From a virus: 64,000 bases of DNA. The stretch lies in IMG/VR virus record IMGVR_UViG_3300044714_000024, positions 1 through 64,000 of that record. One strand, written 5' to 3'. The position numbers and the translations under genes are program-made. Shown here piece after piece: positions 41,909 through 48,750 of the stretch. Below the pieces are notes generated by a model that ran no database searches, was not told the origin of the DNA, and was given only the letters and a program-made list of their open reading frames with translations. Each line of letters starts with the position of its first letter. The first letter of the stretch is position 1.

Positions 41909-42469
41909 TTAGCATCCGTTTGCGAGTTGGTGTTCTGTCTTGCGATAGATCGCAAAGAGGCGGATCCGTTTCTGCGGGCCGTTCATCACACCGATGATGC
42001 CAAGCAGTTTCACGGGCAGTTTTCGCTTGCCGCCCGTCGGCGGGATAAACTCGTGCAGCAGCCCGATTTTGCCGCCGGTCTTCGTCACCCGCGCCATTTC
42101 GGCGATGATCTTGGTAGCCGAGATATAGGGCAGGCCGTACCGCTCCGAATCCTTTGGCGAGTAGGGAGGATCCGCGAACGAGGCGTCGAACGTCCCCTCA
42201 GCAAACGGCAGCGTGGATCCGAGAGACACCACGGAAGGCTTCCCAGCGGGGTTGCCGTCAACGGTGGTGATGCCCTCCTCGGGAGCTATCGTACCGCTGA
42301 ACCAATGAAGCATCGAACCCCAGGGCCGCAGGACTTGCTTGGCGCGCGGCCAAAATGATTGCGGGAAGGCGCCATAATATTTCGCGGTCGGACGCCCGCA
42401 AAACCACGTGCCGTGGATGTAGCCGTTTTCCAAAACCGTGTAGGGCGGAAGATCCGTCATTGCGTCCAT
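41909..42469 (-). CDS. DNA methyltransferase (DPPY motif)
   Basis: 186 residues. The catalytic motif is FADPPYSPKDSERYGL at about residue 97, and LHEFIPPTGGK-type residues follow. An upstream GSTLPFAEGTFDASFADPP loop resembles a class I methyltransferase fold (acidic strand, DPPY). It is short and lacks a clear glycine-rich FxGxG motif, so it may be a minimal N6-adenine or N4-cytosine enzyme. It would protect phage DNA from host restriction, and is one of two methyltransferase-type genes in the window. Confidence 0.65.
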   Translation of the reverse strand: MDAMTDLPPYTVLENGYIHGTWFCGRPTAKYYGAFPQSFWPRAKQVLRPWGSMLHWFSGTIAPEEGITTVDGNPAGKPSVVSLGSTLPFAEGTFDASFADPPYSPKDSERYGLPYISATKIIAEMARVTKTGGKIGLLHEFIPPTGGKRKLPVKLLGIIGVMNGPQKRIRLFAIYRKTEHQLANGC

Positions 42470-42491
42470 GTTTTTCCCGGCTGTTCTGTCA

Positions 42492-42893
42492 TTAACCGGC
42501 TTGTCTTCGAGCGGACGGCGACATAAATTTTCCCGCCGCCCAAATCGAAATAGAAATAATTACTGCGCCGAGAAGCAAAAAATCACCCACGCTTGAACCT
42601 CCCCAAAAACGGTCGCAGAGATATGGGAGTGCGTTATCTGACGTTAGAGGAATGTACTCACTTCTAAACGGAGTACCATCGTCAATTGCTGGCATGAAGC
42701 CACCGTTGAAAATAGTGGCAAGAGCATTGCAGGTGCACCCAGGAGTAAATAGCCATCCCCGCACGACCGTAAAGTTGAACAAGATCATTGCTAGCCAAAA
42801 AATACAGCAAGTGAATAATCCAGGATATGCCCTCCAAATGAAGGCCATCGGAATCCCTACCAAAAGGCACAGCAAACTCATTCCCGATTTCAT
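42492..42893 (-). CDS. Membrane protein of unknown function
   Basis: 133 residues with three hydrophobic segments (SLLCLLVGIPMAFIW; FTCCIFWLAMILFNFTVV; GDFLLLGAVIISISIWAAGK) and several Cys. It lies in a stretch (42.5-43.3 kb) that is clearly more AT-rich than the rest of the block, suggesting recent acquisition. Could be an exclusion-type protein. Function unknown. Confidence 0.5.
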   Translation of the reverse strand: MKSGMSLLCLLVGIPMAFIWRAYPGLFTCCIFWLAMILFNFTVVRGWLFTPGCTCNALATIFNGGFMPAIDDGTPFRSEYIPLTSDNALPYLCDRFWGGSSVGDFLLLGAVIISISIWAAGKFMSPSARRQAG

Positions 42894-42916
42894 TTTTTGC
42901 TCCTGTTAATTCCGTA

Positions 42917-43267
42917 TCAACTGCCAAACCCGAAAGACATTGGAGAGCAGGCCCATCGGATTTGCTGTTTTTCTTTGACTTCCGGTTCGTCTTTTGGGCA
43001 TGGATAATTTTTATTACCTTCAATCGCGCAGCCAAATTGGCGTGCTGATTTTTTATCTTCTTCGGCACGAGAGGCAACACAGACCCTACCTATATTCATA
43101 CATTCGATTGAACGGGGTCCTGTGACTTTGCAGCGGTAGTTTTCGACTTCTATTGAACTTCCTGTGGGTGAGATAGGCCCAAGTGGCGGCTCTACCCACG
43201 ATTTCCAATCCTCGGCGGCGGCCGGCGTTGCCAGTAAAAATAAAATAGCAATCAATTTCAAGTTCAT
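42917..43267 (-). CDS. Secreted Cys-rich protein with signal peptide
   Basis: 116 residues from the ATG at 43267. Signal peptide MNLKLIAILFLLATPAAAED. The mature part has six cysteines (YRCKV, IECMN, RVCVA, FGCAIE, NYPCPK, RWACSP), consistent with three disulphides in the periplasm. AT-rich region. No family recognised. A secreted protein in the early region suggests action on the cell envelope. Confidence 0.5.
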   Translation of the reverse strand: MNLKLIAILFLLATPAAAEDWKSWVEPPLGPISPTGSSIEVENYRCKVTGPRSIECMNIGRVCVASRAEEDKKSARQFGCAIEGNKNYPCPKDEPEVKEKQQIRWACSPMSFGFGS

Positions 43268-43278
43268 AATGTCACCTA

Positions 43279-43485
43279 TTAACTTGTTGACTGTGCCCGT
43301 TTGCGCGGCTTGCGAAGTTTTTTCGTTTGCGTACGCCACAGTTCGTCTTTCTCGCCCTTCCAGTAGCCGCCGCCTAAGTGCGGCGCCTCGTCTGGCGTGA
43401 CCCAGCCTGAGGGACGATCAACGGCAGCAACGCCGGGCTTGCGCCATTGCTTTTCCGCTAATGTCTTTATCTGTTCTGGCTGCAT
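43279..43485 (-). CDS. Small hypothetical protein
   Basis: 68 residues, MQPEQIKTLAEKQWRKPGVA then GWVTPDEAPHLGGGYWKGEK, with a basic C-terminus. Function unknown. Confidence 0.45.
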   Translation of the reverse strand: MQPEQIKTLAEKQWRKPGVAAVDRPSGWVTPDEAPHLGGGYWKGEKDELWRTQTKKLRKPRKRAQSTS

Positions 43486-43510
43486 CTGGCGGTTAACCTG
43501 TCGTTATCGC

Positions 43511-43939
43511 CTATACCAACATTCCCGCGCGTGCGGCGAAGATAACGTCTCTCATCTTAACCAAATCCCCGCGCGCTGCATAGAGTCGTTCGGCGAGCAA
43601 AAGCGGATTTACACCGACCATAGACCAGAACGCGCGCTCACCTATTCTGTGTTGCTCTCGGTGGCAGTCGCGGCAGAGTGGAACGGCCCATTTATCGTGT
43701 GGCTTCTTGCTCATGCCGCCGTGTTTGTTGTGCGCGCCAGACTGCATTCGCACATGCGCGGCTTCGCTAGGTTCGTCGTTGCAGCCTAGACACGGCAGCA
43801 TTCTGATTTGTGCCAGATAAACCGGATCGGAATCGCCGACGACTTTCAGCTTGATCCGCTGCGCTATGGCGAAGGCGCGTTTGAGTAGGGCGCCGGGTTG
43901 CGCGGGTGGGGTAAGGCGTTGGGGTTGGGTGGGCTTCAT
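43511..43939 (-). CDS. HNH/DUF968-type nuclease-like protein
   Basis: 142 residues. LPCLGCNDEPSEAAHVRMQS, GAHNKHGGMSKKPHDKWAVP and LCRDCHREQHRIGERAFWSM supply the CxxC...AH...CxxCHxxxH zinc and active-site residues of the DUF968-like HNH group. These proteins occur in phage recombination regions near SSB and exonuclease genes, as here. It may cleave branched DNA. A family B repeat lies upstream of its ATG. Confidence 0.7.
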   Translation of the reverse strand: MKPTQPQRLTPPAQPGALLKRAFAIAQRIKLKVVGDSDPVYLAQIRMLPCLGCNDEPSEAAHVRMQSGAHNKHGGMSKKPHDKWAVPLCRDCHREQHRIGERAFWSMVGVNPLLLAERLYAARGDLVKMRDVIFAARAGMLV

Positions 43940-43954
43940 GGCTGTTCAAGATTC

Positions 43955-43999
43955 TGTGTCACGAGAGTTTGTTAGTTTGCGCTACCGGATTCGGTCATC
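43955..43999 (-). repeat. Repeat family B, copy 5
   Basis: TGTGTCACGAGAG at the left end and ACCGGATTCGGTCATC at the right end. On the minus strand it lies 15 bp upstream of the ATG at 43939 and overlaps the end of the exonuclease gene. Confidence 0.55.
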
Positions 44000-44610
44000 A
44001 TTGCGCTTACCGGACGTTTCTTCGCATAGTTGACGCTCGGCTCCGGACAACGGCCAAGTTCTTTCAGCTTGCGGAAAAGTTCCAGTGCAGACCGCGCGTC
44101 GCCGCCGGCAGAATGGGCGCCGTGCTGTTCGATCTTGAAATGCGCCATTGCCTCGGAAAGTTTCGGAAACTTGTAGCCCTTCCCATTCGCTTTCGGAATT
44201 TTGCAGATATCGGTGAGCGGGCGCATGACACAGATATTGGGCGTGCGCTCGAAACTATCATCCATGCCGGCGCGGCGAAGTTCTCCGCGCATCACTTTCA
44301 AATCGAACTGGGAGTTGAAGGCGACAACGATTAAACCGCGATCAACCGCGTCAGTGTACGCTTGCAGAACGTGCGCGACCGGCAATCCCTTCTCCATCAA
44401 AAACTCTTGCGGCAAGTGATTGATCGCGGCGACCTCTGGCGGCATCGTCCATCTGTCCGGATGCACCAGCAAATCAACGATGCTTTCCTCTTGTAGATTT
44501 TCATCCACAAAAATCATCGCCAGGTGTGCGAGGCGCGGCTGGCCTTCGGCATCGGCGGGCAGCGCGAAATTAAAGAGGCCGCTCGTTTCCGTATCCAGAA
44601 CTACGTACAT
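43972..44610 (-). CDS. DEDDh-type 3'-5' exonuclease
   Basis: 212 residues. VVLDTETSG gives Asp6 and Glu8, FNSQFDLKVM gives Asp103, and HSAGGDARSAL gives His166 and Asp171. Together these are the four metal ligands plus the general base of the DnaQ-like DEDDh family. It would remove 3' nucleotides from DNA or RNA. It lies with the SSB-like and HNH-like genes in a recombination/DNA-metabolism cluster. Confidence 0.85.
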   Translation of the reverse strand: MYVVLDTETSGLFNFALPADAEGQPRLAHLAMIFVDENLQEESIVDLLVHPDRWTMPPEVAAINHLPQEFLMEKGLPVAHVLQAYTDAVDRGLIVVAFNSQFDLKVMRGELRRAGMDDSFERTPNICVMRPLTDICKIPKANGKGYKFPKLSEAMAHFKIEQHGAHSAGGDARSALELFRKLKELGRCPEPSVNYAKKRPVSAMMTESGSAN

Positions 44611-44613
44611 GGT

Positions 44614-44778
44614 CTATGCCTTCTCCGGTATCGGATGGTTGAGCACAAGATCGTCAATTGCAGCCTGTTCGGTCGGACCATATCCGGTCGGTCCTTCCGG
44701 ATCGTCGTAGTGCGCCAGCCAATCGAACTGCCGCGACGGGATTGGCGGGAATATATTATTGGTTACGATCTTACGCAT
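44614..44778 (-). CDS. Small hypothetical protein
   Basis: 54 residues, MRKIVTNNIFPPIPSRQFDW then DDPEGPTGYGPTEQAAIDDL. This WxAxxDDPEGPxGYGxTExxAIxDL pattern recurs as a short ORF in many phages and proteobacteria. The start overlaps the SSB-like stop. Function unknown. Confidence 0.6.
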   Translation of the reverse strand: MRKIVTNNIFPPIPSRQFDWLAHYDDPEGPTGYGPTEQAAIDDLVLNHPIPEKA

Positions 44779-45283
44779 CGTCTTGGCCAAAGGTTTCCTG
44801 CCACACCTTGCGCAAAACCTCGACGCGGGCTTTCAGTTCGTTGCCCTCGCATTCACAGCGCCCGGTTTCGATGAAAGCGTTGAGCAGCGAGCAAACAAAC
44901 ATGCGCTCGGCATCGCGTGGTGCGGTCGGGCGGTGCTGGTAGTATTGCTGCGCCTGCGGCTTGGTCTGTGCCGGCGCTGCCGTCGTGAGCGTGGCGCCAT
45001 TGCGCTGCGGTTCCCGGATTTCCACGCCCTCGGTGCGTCCTGTCGGCCGCTGCGTATAATTCACCTGCTCGGCCTGCGGAGCAACCCGCTTGACCCCGAT
45101 GATATTCTTGAAGCCGTTGGGCGCCTCGGTGTACGCGACCTCATAGGTATTGTCGGCCTGGAATTCCTTGATCCGATCCGCCTTGACCGGAAAGGTGGAA
45201 TTGTCGGCGCCCTTGATGAAGCCGTATTGCTTGCCCTCTTTCGGGGGGCCGACGTAGGTTACTTCGATGGTTGCGGTCTGCAT
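44771..45283 (-). CDS. Single-stranded DNA-binding-like protein
   Basis: 170 residues from the ATG at 45283. An N-terminal small barrel (IEVTYVGPPKEGKQYGFIKG; STFPVKADRIKEF) is followed by a Gln/Thr/Pro-rich linker and a C-terminal conserved segment (RMFVCSLLNAFIETGRCECE). It sits beside a coiled-coil partner and an exonuclease, the usual place for phage SSB/recombination mediators. The OB-fold call is inferred from pattern. Confidence 0.5.
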   Translation of the reverse strand: MQTATIEVTYVGPPKEGKQYGFIKGADNSTFPVKADRIKEFQADNTYEVAYTEAPNGFKNIIGVKRVAPQAEQVNYTQRPTGRTEGVEIREPQRNGATLTTAAPAQTKPQAQQYYQHRPTAPRDAERMFVCSLLNAFIETGRCECEGNELKARVEVLRKVWQETFGQDDA

Positions 45284-45284
45284 G

Positions 45285-46067
45285 TCACAGGCTCCTTTGA
45301 TACTCTGATTTGACACCATCCGGCAGTTCGCCAGTAGCTTCGCGGAAGCGCTTTGCGTCCTTAATAATCTGTTTCTTAAGATCATCCGAGCATCCCATGA
45401 TGGTGATGGCTGCACAGGCATCCTCCACGGTGAAGACTTCGGTGGTCCGCATAGAGAGAGACTTGCCACCCATGACCGAGGCAATGCGAACCGGCACGTT
45501 GCGCTCGGCGGTGGCGGCGGCGCGGTCGGCTTTCTGAAAGCCTTTGAAGGCTTGGTCGGCCTCAACAATGGCGCCGCCGGCGTCCGTCAGTTCGCCTTGC
45601 TCGGCATTGTGGATGGCCTCTTGCTCGCGCGCCTCGGCTTCGCGGGCCTCGCGTTCCTGCCGCTCGGCTTTCTCGCGTAGTCTCTGTGCTTCCTTGAGCC
45701 GCGCGGCTTCGACGGCGTTGTTGAATTTGGTCAGTCGCGACTTGGCGAGTTCGTAGAGTTTTTCGAGCGGCTGACGGACCAGGCGGTAAGGCTTGTTGAT
45801 CCGTTCAAGCTCAGCGTTCAGTGGGTCAACGAGAGGTTTCCTTTGGTCCTCCACCGCCTGCAAAGCAACGCGCGTGCGCTCGATCCAGGCAGCGTATTGC
45901 TTGGCACCGTCGAAGTTTTCGATGACGGGATTATTCTCGGTGAATGCCGAAAGCTCTTGCATCGCTTCCTTGGCGCTTTCGATTGGTCCGGGCGGATTGT
46001 TGCCGCCGATGGCAAGCCGGCCATTTGTTTGCTCGGCAACGCGATTGTGGTCGGTTTTGTCCAACAT
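45285..46067 (-). CDS. Coiled-coil protein of the DNA-metabolism cluster
   Basis: 260 residues. Long helices rich in Glu/Arg/Ala (AQRLREKAERQEREAREAEA) in the middle, and a C-terminal domain (RTTEVFTVEDACAAITIMGC; KQIIKDAKRFREATGELPDG). Proteins of this layout are common beside phage SSB genes. Probable partner of the neighbouring SSB-like protein. Function unproven. Confidence 0.55.
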   Translation of the reverse strand: MLDKTDHNRVAEQTNGRLAIGGNNPPGPIESAKEAMQELSAFTENNPVIENFDGAKQYAAWIERTRVALQAVEDQRKPLVDPLNAELERINKPYRLVRQPLEKLYELAKSRLTKFNNAVEAARLKEAQRLREKAERQEREAREAEAREQEAIHNAEQGELTDAGGAIVEADQAFKGFQKADRAAATAERNVPVRIASVMGGKSLSMRTTEVFTVEDACAAITIMGCSDDLKKQIIKDAKRFREATGELPDGVKSEYQRSL

Positions 46068-46071
46068 GCTC

Positions 46072-46314
46072 CTACTCCATTTCCGGCGCTTCTGCGCTGC
46101 CGTGGTAACGTTCGCCGCAGATGTTGCAAACGAACGCGCGGGCACAACATTGATAGCTGGGCGTGTCTCGGCCACATCCAAACTCTTCGCACTCCTCCAC
46201 GGTCGCATCGACACGTTCAGCGTAGCCGCCGCATTTACATTTGATGGCGTCTGCGAGCCTCCAAAGGCCCCAGAAGGTATTTGGCCTATCAGTGCTCCAA
46301 TTAATTTTGTCCAC
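46072..46314 (-). CDS. Small Cys-rich zinc-binding protein
   Basis: 80 residues if GTG at 46314 is used (ttggagagc upstream, same spacing as at 46860). A GTG at 46356 would extend it into the family A repeat. ADAIKCKCGGYAERVDATVE, CEEFGCGRDTPSYQCCARAF and VCNICGERYHG hold nine cysteines in CxC/CxxC pairs, as in double zinc-ribbon proteins. Confidence 0.5.
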   Translation of the reverse strand: MDKINWSTDRPNTFWGLWRLADAIKCKCGGYAERVDATVEECEEFGCGRDTPSYQCCARAFVCNICGERYHGSAEAPEME

Positions 46315-46330
46315 AACGCTCTCCAACGTC

Positions 46331-46377
46331 CGTATGAATTTCCGTGTCGCCAACACACCCCTGATCAGGAATGACCC
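46331..46377 (-). repeat. Repeat family A, copy 2
   Basis: CGTATGAATTTCCGTG at the left and CCTGATCAGGAATGACCC at the right. On the minus strand it lies just before the 46314 start. It contains the palindrome CCTGATCAGG. Confidence 0.65.
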
Positions 46378-46380
46378 AAC

Positions 46381-46860
46381 CTAATCCGCCGCCCGACGAT
46401 CCTCATAATCATAGTCAGGATCGAAGCCCTCGTATTCGTCATACTCCGCTTGCAATCCCTCGGCGCATTTCTCAAGCTCAAAGAGAGCGTATCCATCAAT
46501 GGTCGATTGAAACTGTCCATCAAACAAACCGACGTTGACATTCTCGCACGAATTCGCCTTGGCTTCCTCGCCGACGATCTTCAACACGCGATCCGCAATC
46601 TTCGCCCAATGAGTAAGGAAGTCCGCCATGTCGCGGAATTGATCGGGAGAAGGAGAAACATCAAGCCTCGGAATGTACAGTCTCGCCAACGCCTGCACGG
46701 CCTCCCGATGCACGGTGGCAATCGCGTTGTGCCTCGAACCGGGCGCGCGACGTAGTGTTTCGACCAGGGCTTGCAGAGGATCGTTGCGCTTAGGCTCAGT
46801 GAAAACCTCGAACTCGCCTCGGATGATATCGTCGCTGTCGTCTTTGTGTGTCTTTGCCAT
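46381..46860 (-). CDS. Hypothetical protein
   Basis: 159 residues, acidic. ALVETLRRAPGSRHNAIATV, then DFLTHWAKIADRVLKIVGEE and an acidic Tyr/Asp-rich C-terminus (YDEYEGFDPDYDYEDRRAAD). Preceded by a family A repeat and a ggagag-type ribosome site. Function unknown. Confidence 0.55.
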   Translation of the reverse strand: MAKTHKDDSDDIIRGEFEVFTEPKRNDPLQALVETLRRAPGSRHNAIATVHREAVQALARLYIPRLDVSPSPDQFRDMADFLTHWAKIADRVLKIVGEEAKANSCENVNVGLFDGQFQSTIDGYALFELEKCAEGLQAEYDEYEGFDPDYDYEDRRAAD

Positions 46861-46878
46861 TTCACTCTCCCAAAGCCC

Positions 46879-46930
46879 GTGTGAATTTCCGTGTCAGTGC
46901 GCCAGCCCGTGATCCAGAATGAGACAAACC
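46879..46930 (-). repeat. Repeat family A, copy 3
   Basis: CGTGTGAATTTCCGTGTCAG at the left and GATCCAGAATGAGACAAACC at the right. On the minus strand it lies 19 bp before the ATG at 46860. It overlaps the 3' end of the 46894-47148 gene. Confidence 0.65.
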
Positions 46931-47148
46931 CCTTGCTGATCCAACACGAACCAAACAATGATGCCGACGCTGATCGCCAACAGACCCGCCAGCGCCAAGA
47001 CGATATGCTCGTATCTGCGTTCCAGTTGTTCCCTCCGAAGCTCCGCGCCTAACAGTTTAGCGTGGCTCATCATCGGGTCGGAGTGATGAGCTAAGGCGGC
47101 GGCGTTGAGGCCGGTTGTGTTGTCGCGAGAAAGGAGGGATTTAAGCAT
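46894..47148 (-). CDS. Small membrane protein
   Basis: 84 residues from the ATG at 47148. A charged helix (HAKLLGAELRREQLERRYEH) then one hydrophobic span (IVLALAGLLAISVGIIVWFV). The ATG lies 3 bp from a family B repeat, and the 3' end runs into a family A repeat. Function unknown. Confidence 0.5.
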   Translation of the reverse strand: MLKSLLSRDNTTGLNAAALAHHSDPMMSHAKLLGAELRREQLERRYEHIVLALAGLLAISVGIIVWFVLDQQGVCLILDHGLAH

Positions 47149-47151
47149 GGC

Positions 47152-47199
47152 TGTCTCACGAGAGGTTGGAGTGTTCTTTGCCGCCGGATGCCGGTCAAC
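47152..47199 (-). repeat. Repeat family B, copy 6
   Basis: Divergent copy: TGTCTCACGAGAGGTTGGAG and CCGGATGCCGGTCAAC. On the minus strand it ends 3 nt before the ATG at 47148 and overlaps the 3' end of the next upstream gene. Its right part forms CCGG-at-gCCGG-type pairing. Confidence 0.5.
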
Positions 47200-47428
47200 C
47201 GGCGATCTCAATGGCGCGGCGGATGGCCTGCGGTGCGAGAAAGGCGCCGTGGACCACGCTGATGCGGCCACCGACCGGATCAAGTTTGACTGCCTTCGCT
47301 TTGCGGAAAGTCGTCAGCGCCTTGAACGCTTCATCCTTGGTGCAGCCAGCGATGACCACGAGCGCGTTAGTGAAAGCCTCTTCGGCGTTGATGATGCGCT
47401 GGGCGATGGCTTTGTAAGGGTTAGGCAT
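47195..47428 (-). CDS. First gene of the leftward block; small hypothetical protein
   Basis: 77 residues, MPNPYKAIAQRIINAEEAFT, then IAGCTKDEAFKALTTFRKAK and GRISVVHGAFLAPQAIRRAI. Helical, and resembles winged-helix or HTH-like small phage proteins. It is divergent from the HTH gene at 47523 across the control region, the usual place for a Cro-like or early regulator. Function unproven. Confidence 0.5.
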   Translation of the reverse strand: MPNPYKAIAQRIINAEEAFTNALVVIAGCTKDEAFKALTTFRKAKAVKLDPVGGRISVVHGAFLAPQAIRRAIEIAG

Positions 47429-47450
47429 GGTTTAGTCCCCTGTGTTCGAT

Positions 47451-47485
47451 AGTCATCTTATGACATGCCAGATTATGACTGTCAA
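47451..47485. promoter_or_regulatory. Divergent promoter/operator region
   Basis: Between the divergent genes at 47428(-) and 47523(+). On the minus strand TTGACA (47480-47485) lies 16 bp from TCATAA (47458-47463). Two TTATGAC copies start at 47458 and 47473, 15 bp apart, and AGTCAT (47451-47456) pairs with ATGACT (47475-47480). They overlap the minus-strand promoter, as expected for a repressor operator. Confidence 0.5.
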
Positions 47486-47522
47486 GCGTTGACGAAAGAT
47501 TTTTTTTCGGCTATGAGGGACC

Positions 47523-47726
47523 ATGATCACGGCCACAGACCTAAAGCGTGCCCGTACCCGCCGGGGGGAAACCCAAGAGCAGTTTGCCGCCCATTTTGGG
47601 GTTGGGAGGACTACAATCCTCAATTGGGAGACCAAAGGTCCGCCAGCGACCGGTACGGCGCCTCACTTTATCGCTCAGGTTTTGGCCAAATTGCGCGACA
47701 AAGCGCCGCAGGAGGCCGCAGAATGA
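47523..47726 (+). CDS. Cro/CI-family HTH regulator
   Basis: 67 residues. LKRARTRRGETQEQFAAHFG then VGRTTILNWETKG is the helix-turn-helix of the XRE family. It is small and Cro-sized, and probably binds the operator in the divergent region just upstream. No integrase is present, so it may act in timing early transcription or maintaining a plasmid-like state. Confidence 0.8.
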   Translation: MITATDLKRARTRRGETQEQFAAHFGVGRTTILNWETKGPPATGTAPHFIAQVLAKLRDKAPQEAAE

Positions 47727-47734
47727 GGGTTTAG

Positions 47735-47943
47735 ACCGCTGGGACGGGGTTGCCTAGCTTCCCCGGTATAAGGTCTCGGGCAAGACGACTACAACAGGAA
47801 TTGCTTGCCCCGCGATTGTGCCGTGAATCTGCTTGCCGGGAAGCTACAGCACAAAGCCGGCGAGTGCTCGGACGTAAGCGGGCCGAAGTACAAGGCAGCG
47901 CACCGGGCATCAAGGGGGTGGAAACCCCTGCTTTACTGAGTTT
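47735..47943 (+). ncRNA. Candidate structured leader or small RNA
   Basis: Gap between the two HTH genes with several strong pairings: GGGCAAG (47778-47784)/CTTGCCC (47804-47810); TTGTGC (47816-47821)/GCACAA (47849-47854); TAGCTTCCCCGG (47755-47766) with CCGGGAAGCTA (47836-47846), one bulged base; and a GGGGT-ggaa-ACCCC hairpin near 47920. The second and third cross, so they are a pseudoknot or alternatives. No known RNA family recognised. Confidence 0.35.
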
Positions 47944-47996
47944 GTATGACCCCGATGAGCCAACGCCCACTCGGCCAAGAATGAGACAACCCCTTG
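47944..47996 (+). repeat. Repeat family A, divergent copy
   Basis: GTATGA at the left and AGAATGAGACAACCCCTTG at the right, the latter nearly identical to the end of the copy at 46879-46930. The middle forms CCGA..GAG/CTC.GG pairing. It ends at the TTG start of the next gene. Confidence 0.45.
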
Positions 47997-48713
47997 AAAC
48001 CCCTAAGCCCCCGCGAACGCCTAGCCCAAGCCCTCGATACCATCGGGGATTACGCCCAACTTGCCCATAAAGCCGGGGTTACGCCACGGGATTTCCTCAA
48101 TGCGCAGTCGGGGCGAATCTGCCCTACCGTACCATTTCTGAGGATTTGTGTTGCGGTGCGGCACGATCCGATGCCGGAACTGGTTCACATCATGCCGGAA
48201 AAGCCCTCAGATTTTGACTTTGGCTTTTTTTCCATGGCGTTTCAGATGAAACAGGCTATGCGGGGCGATACCGATGCCGCCGCTGCACGACATATGGGCT
48301 TCATGCCTGCGACTATTCGCCGCATAGAACGAGGCGACGCGCTGCTGATTGGAGTTATCCTAACGGTCTGTAAGTACATAGAAATGCACCCTTTTGGCTA
48401 TCTTTCTGTGTCCGAGACGCCATCCCGTCCTATCGAAAAACCTAAACCGGCTCGTGTTTCACGTGAAACATTGGCGCCAATCGAACCTTCTCCGCTCCAT
48501 ATCCTCTTGAAAACACGCGCAAAAACGCAACGGCAAGTCGATATGCTCGGCAAAGCACTAGAACGGCTTGAGGGCAAGAAGGACTATGCGGATGTTTTCA
48601 CGCGGCATCAGCGGTATTTGGCGGCGCTGGCCGAACAAACGCTGGCGATTGAGGCGGTTAGGTTGCTGGAAGGCAAGGAAGTGAAGGTTTTTGGGTCATT
48701 AGGGGCCGTGTGA
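47994..48713 (+). CDS. HTH-containing regulator-like protein carrying a parS site
   Basis: 239 residues from a TTG start. Two HTH-like segments: residues 8-36 (ERLAQALDTIGDYAQLAHKA, VTPRDFLNAQSG) and about 92-115 (DTDAAAARHMGFMPATIRRI, ERGD). The C-terminus is helical and charged (LKTRAKTQRQVDMLGKALER). The codons for RVSRETL contain an exact 16-bp parS (48455-48470). Probably a DNA-binding regulator working with the 47523 gene. It is preceded by a structured gap and a family A-like repeat. Confidence 0.5.
   Translation: MKPLSPRERLAQALDTIGDYAQLAHKAGVTPRDFLNAQSGRICPTVPFLRICVAVRHDPMPELVHIMPEKPSDFDFGFFSMAFQMKQAMRGDTDAAAARHMGFMPATIRRIERGDALLIGVILTVCKYIEMHPFGYLSVSETPSRPIEKPKPARVSRETLAPIEPSPLHILLKTRAKTQRQVDMLGKALERLEGKKDYADVFTRHQRYLAALAEQTLAIEAVRLLEGKEVKVFGSLGAV
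48455..48470. promoter_or_regulatory. Perfect bacterial parS centromere site
   Basis: TGTTTCACGTGAAACA, a 16-bp palindrome identical to the conserved chromosomal ParB-binding consensus (TGTTnCACGTGAAACA). It lies inside the 47994-48713 gene. No parA or parB gene is seen here, so host ParB would be the binding protein. Confidence 0.8.
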
Positions 48714-48750
48714 GCGGCGATGATCTCGCGTTCAACCGTTGGAGCGAACA

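Noticed and set aside
44759-45313. 184-residue plus-strand frame
   Set aside because: Antisense to the SSB-like gene. The leftward operon with 4-nt overlaps is the better reading.
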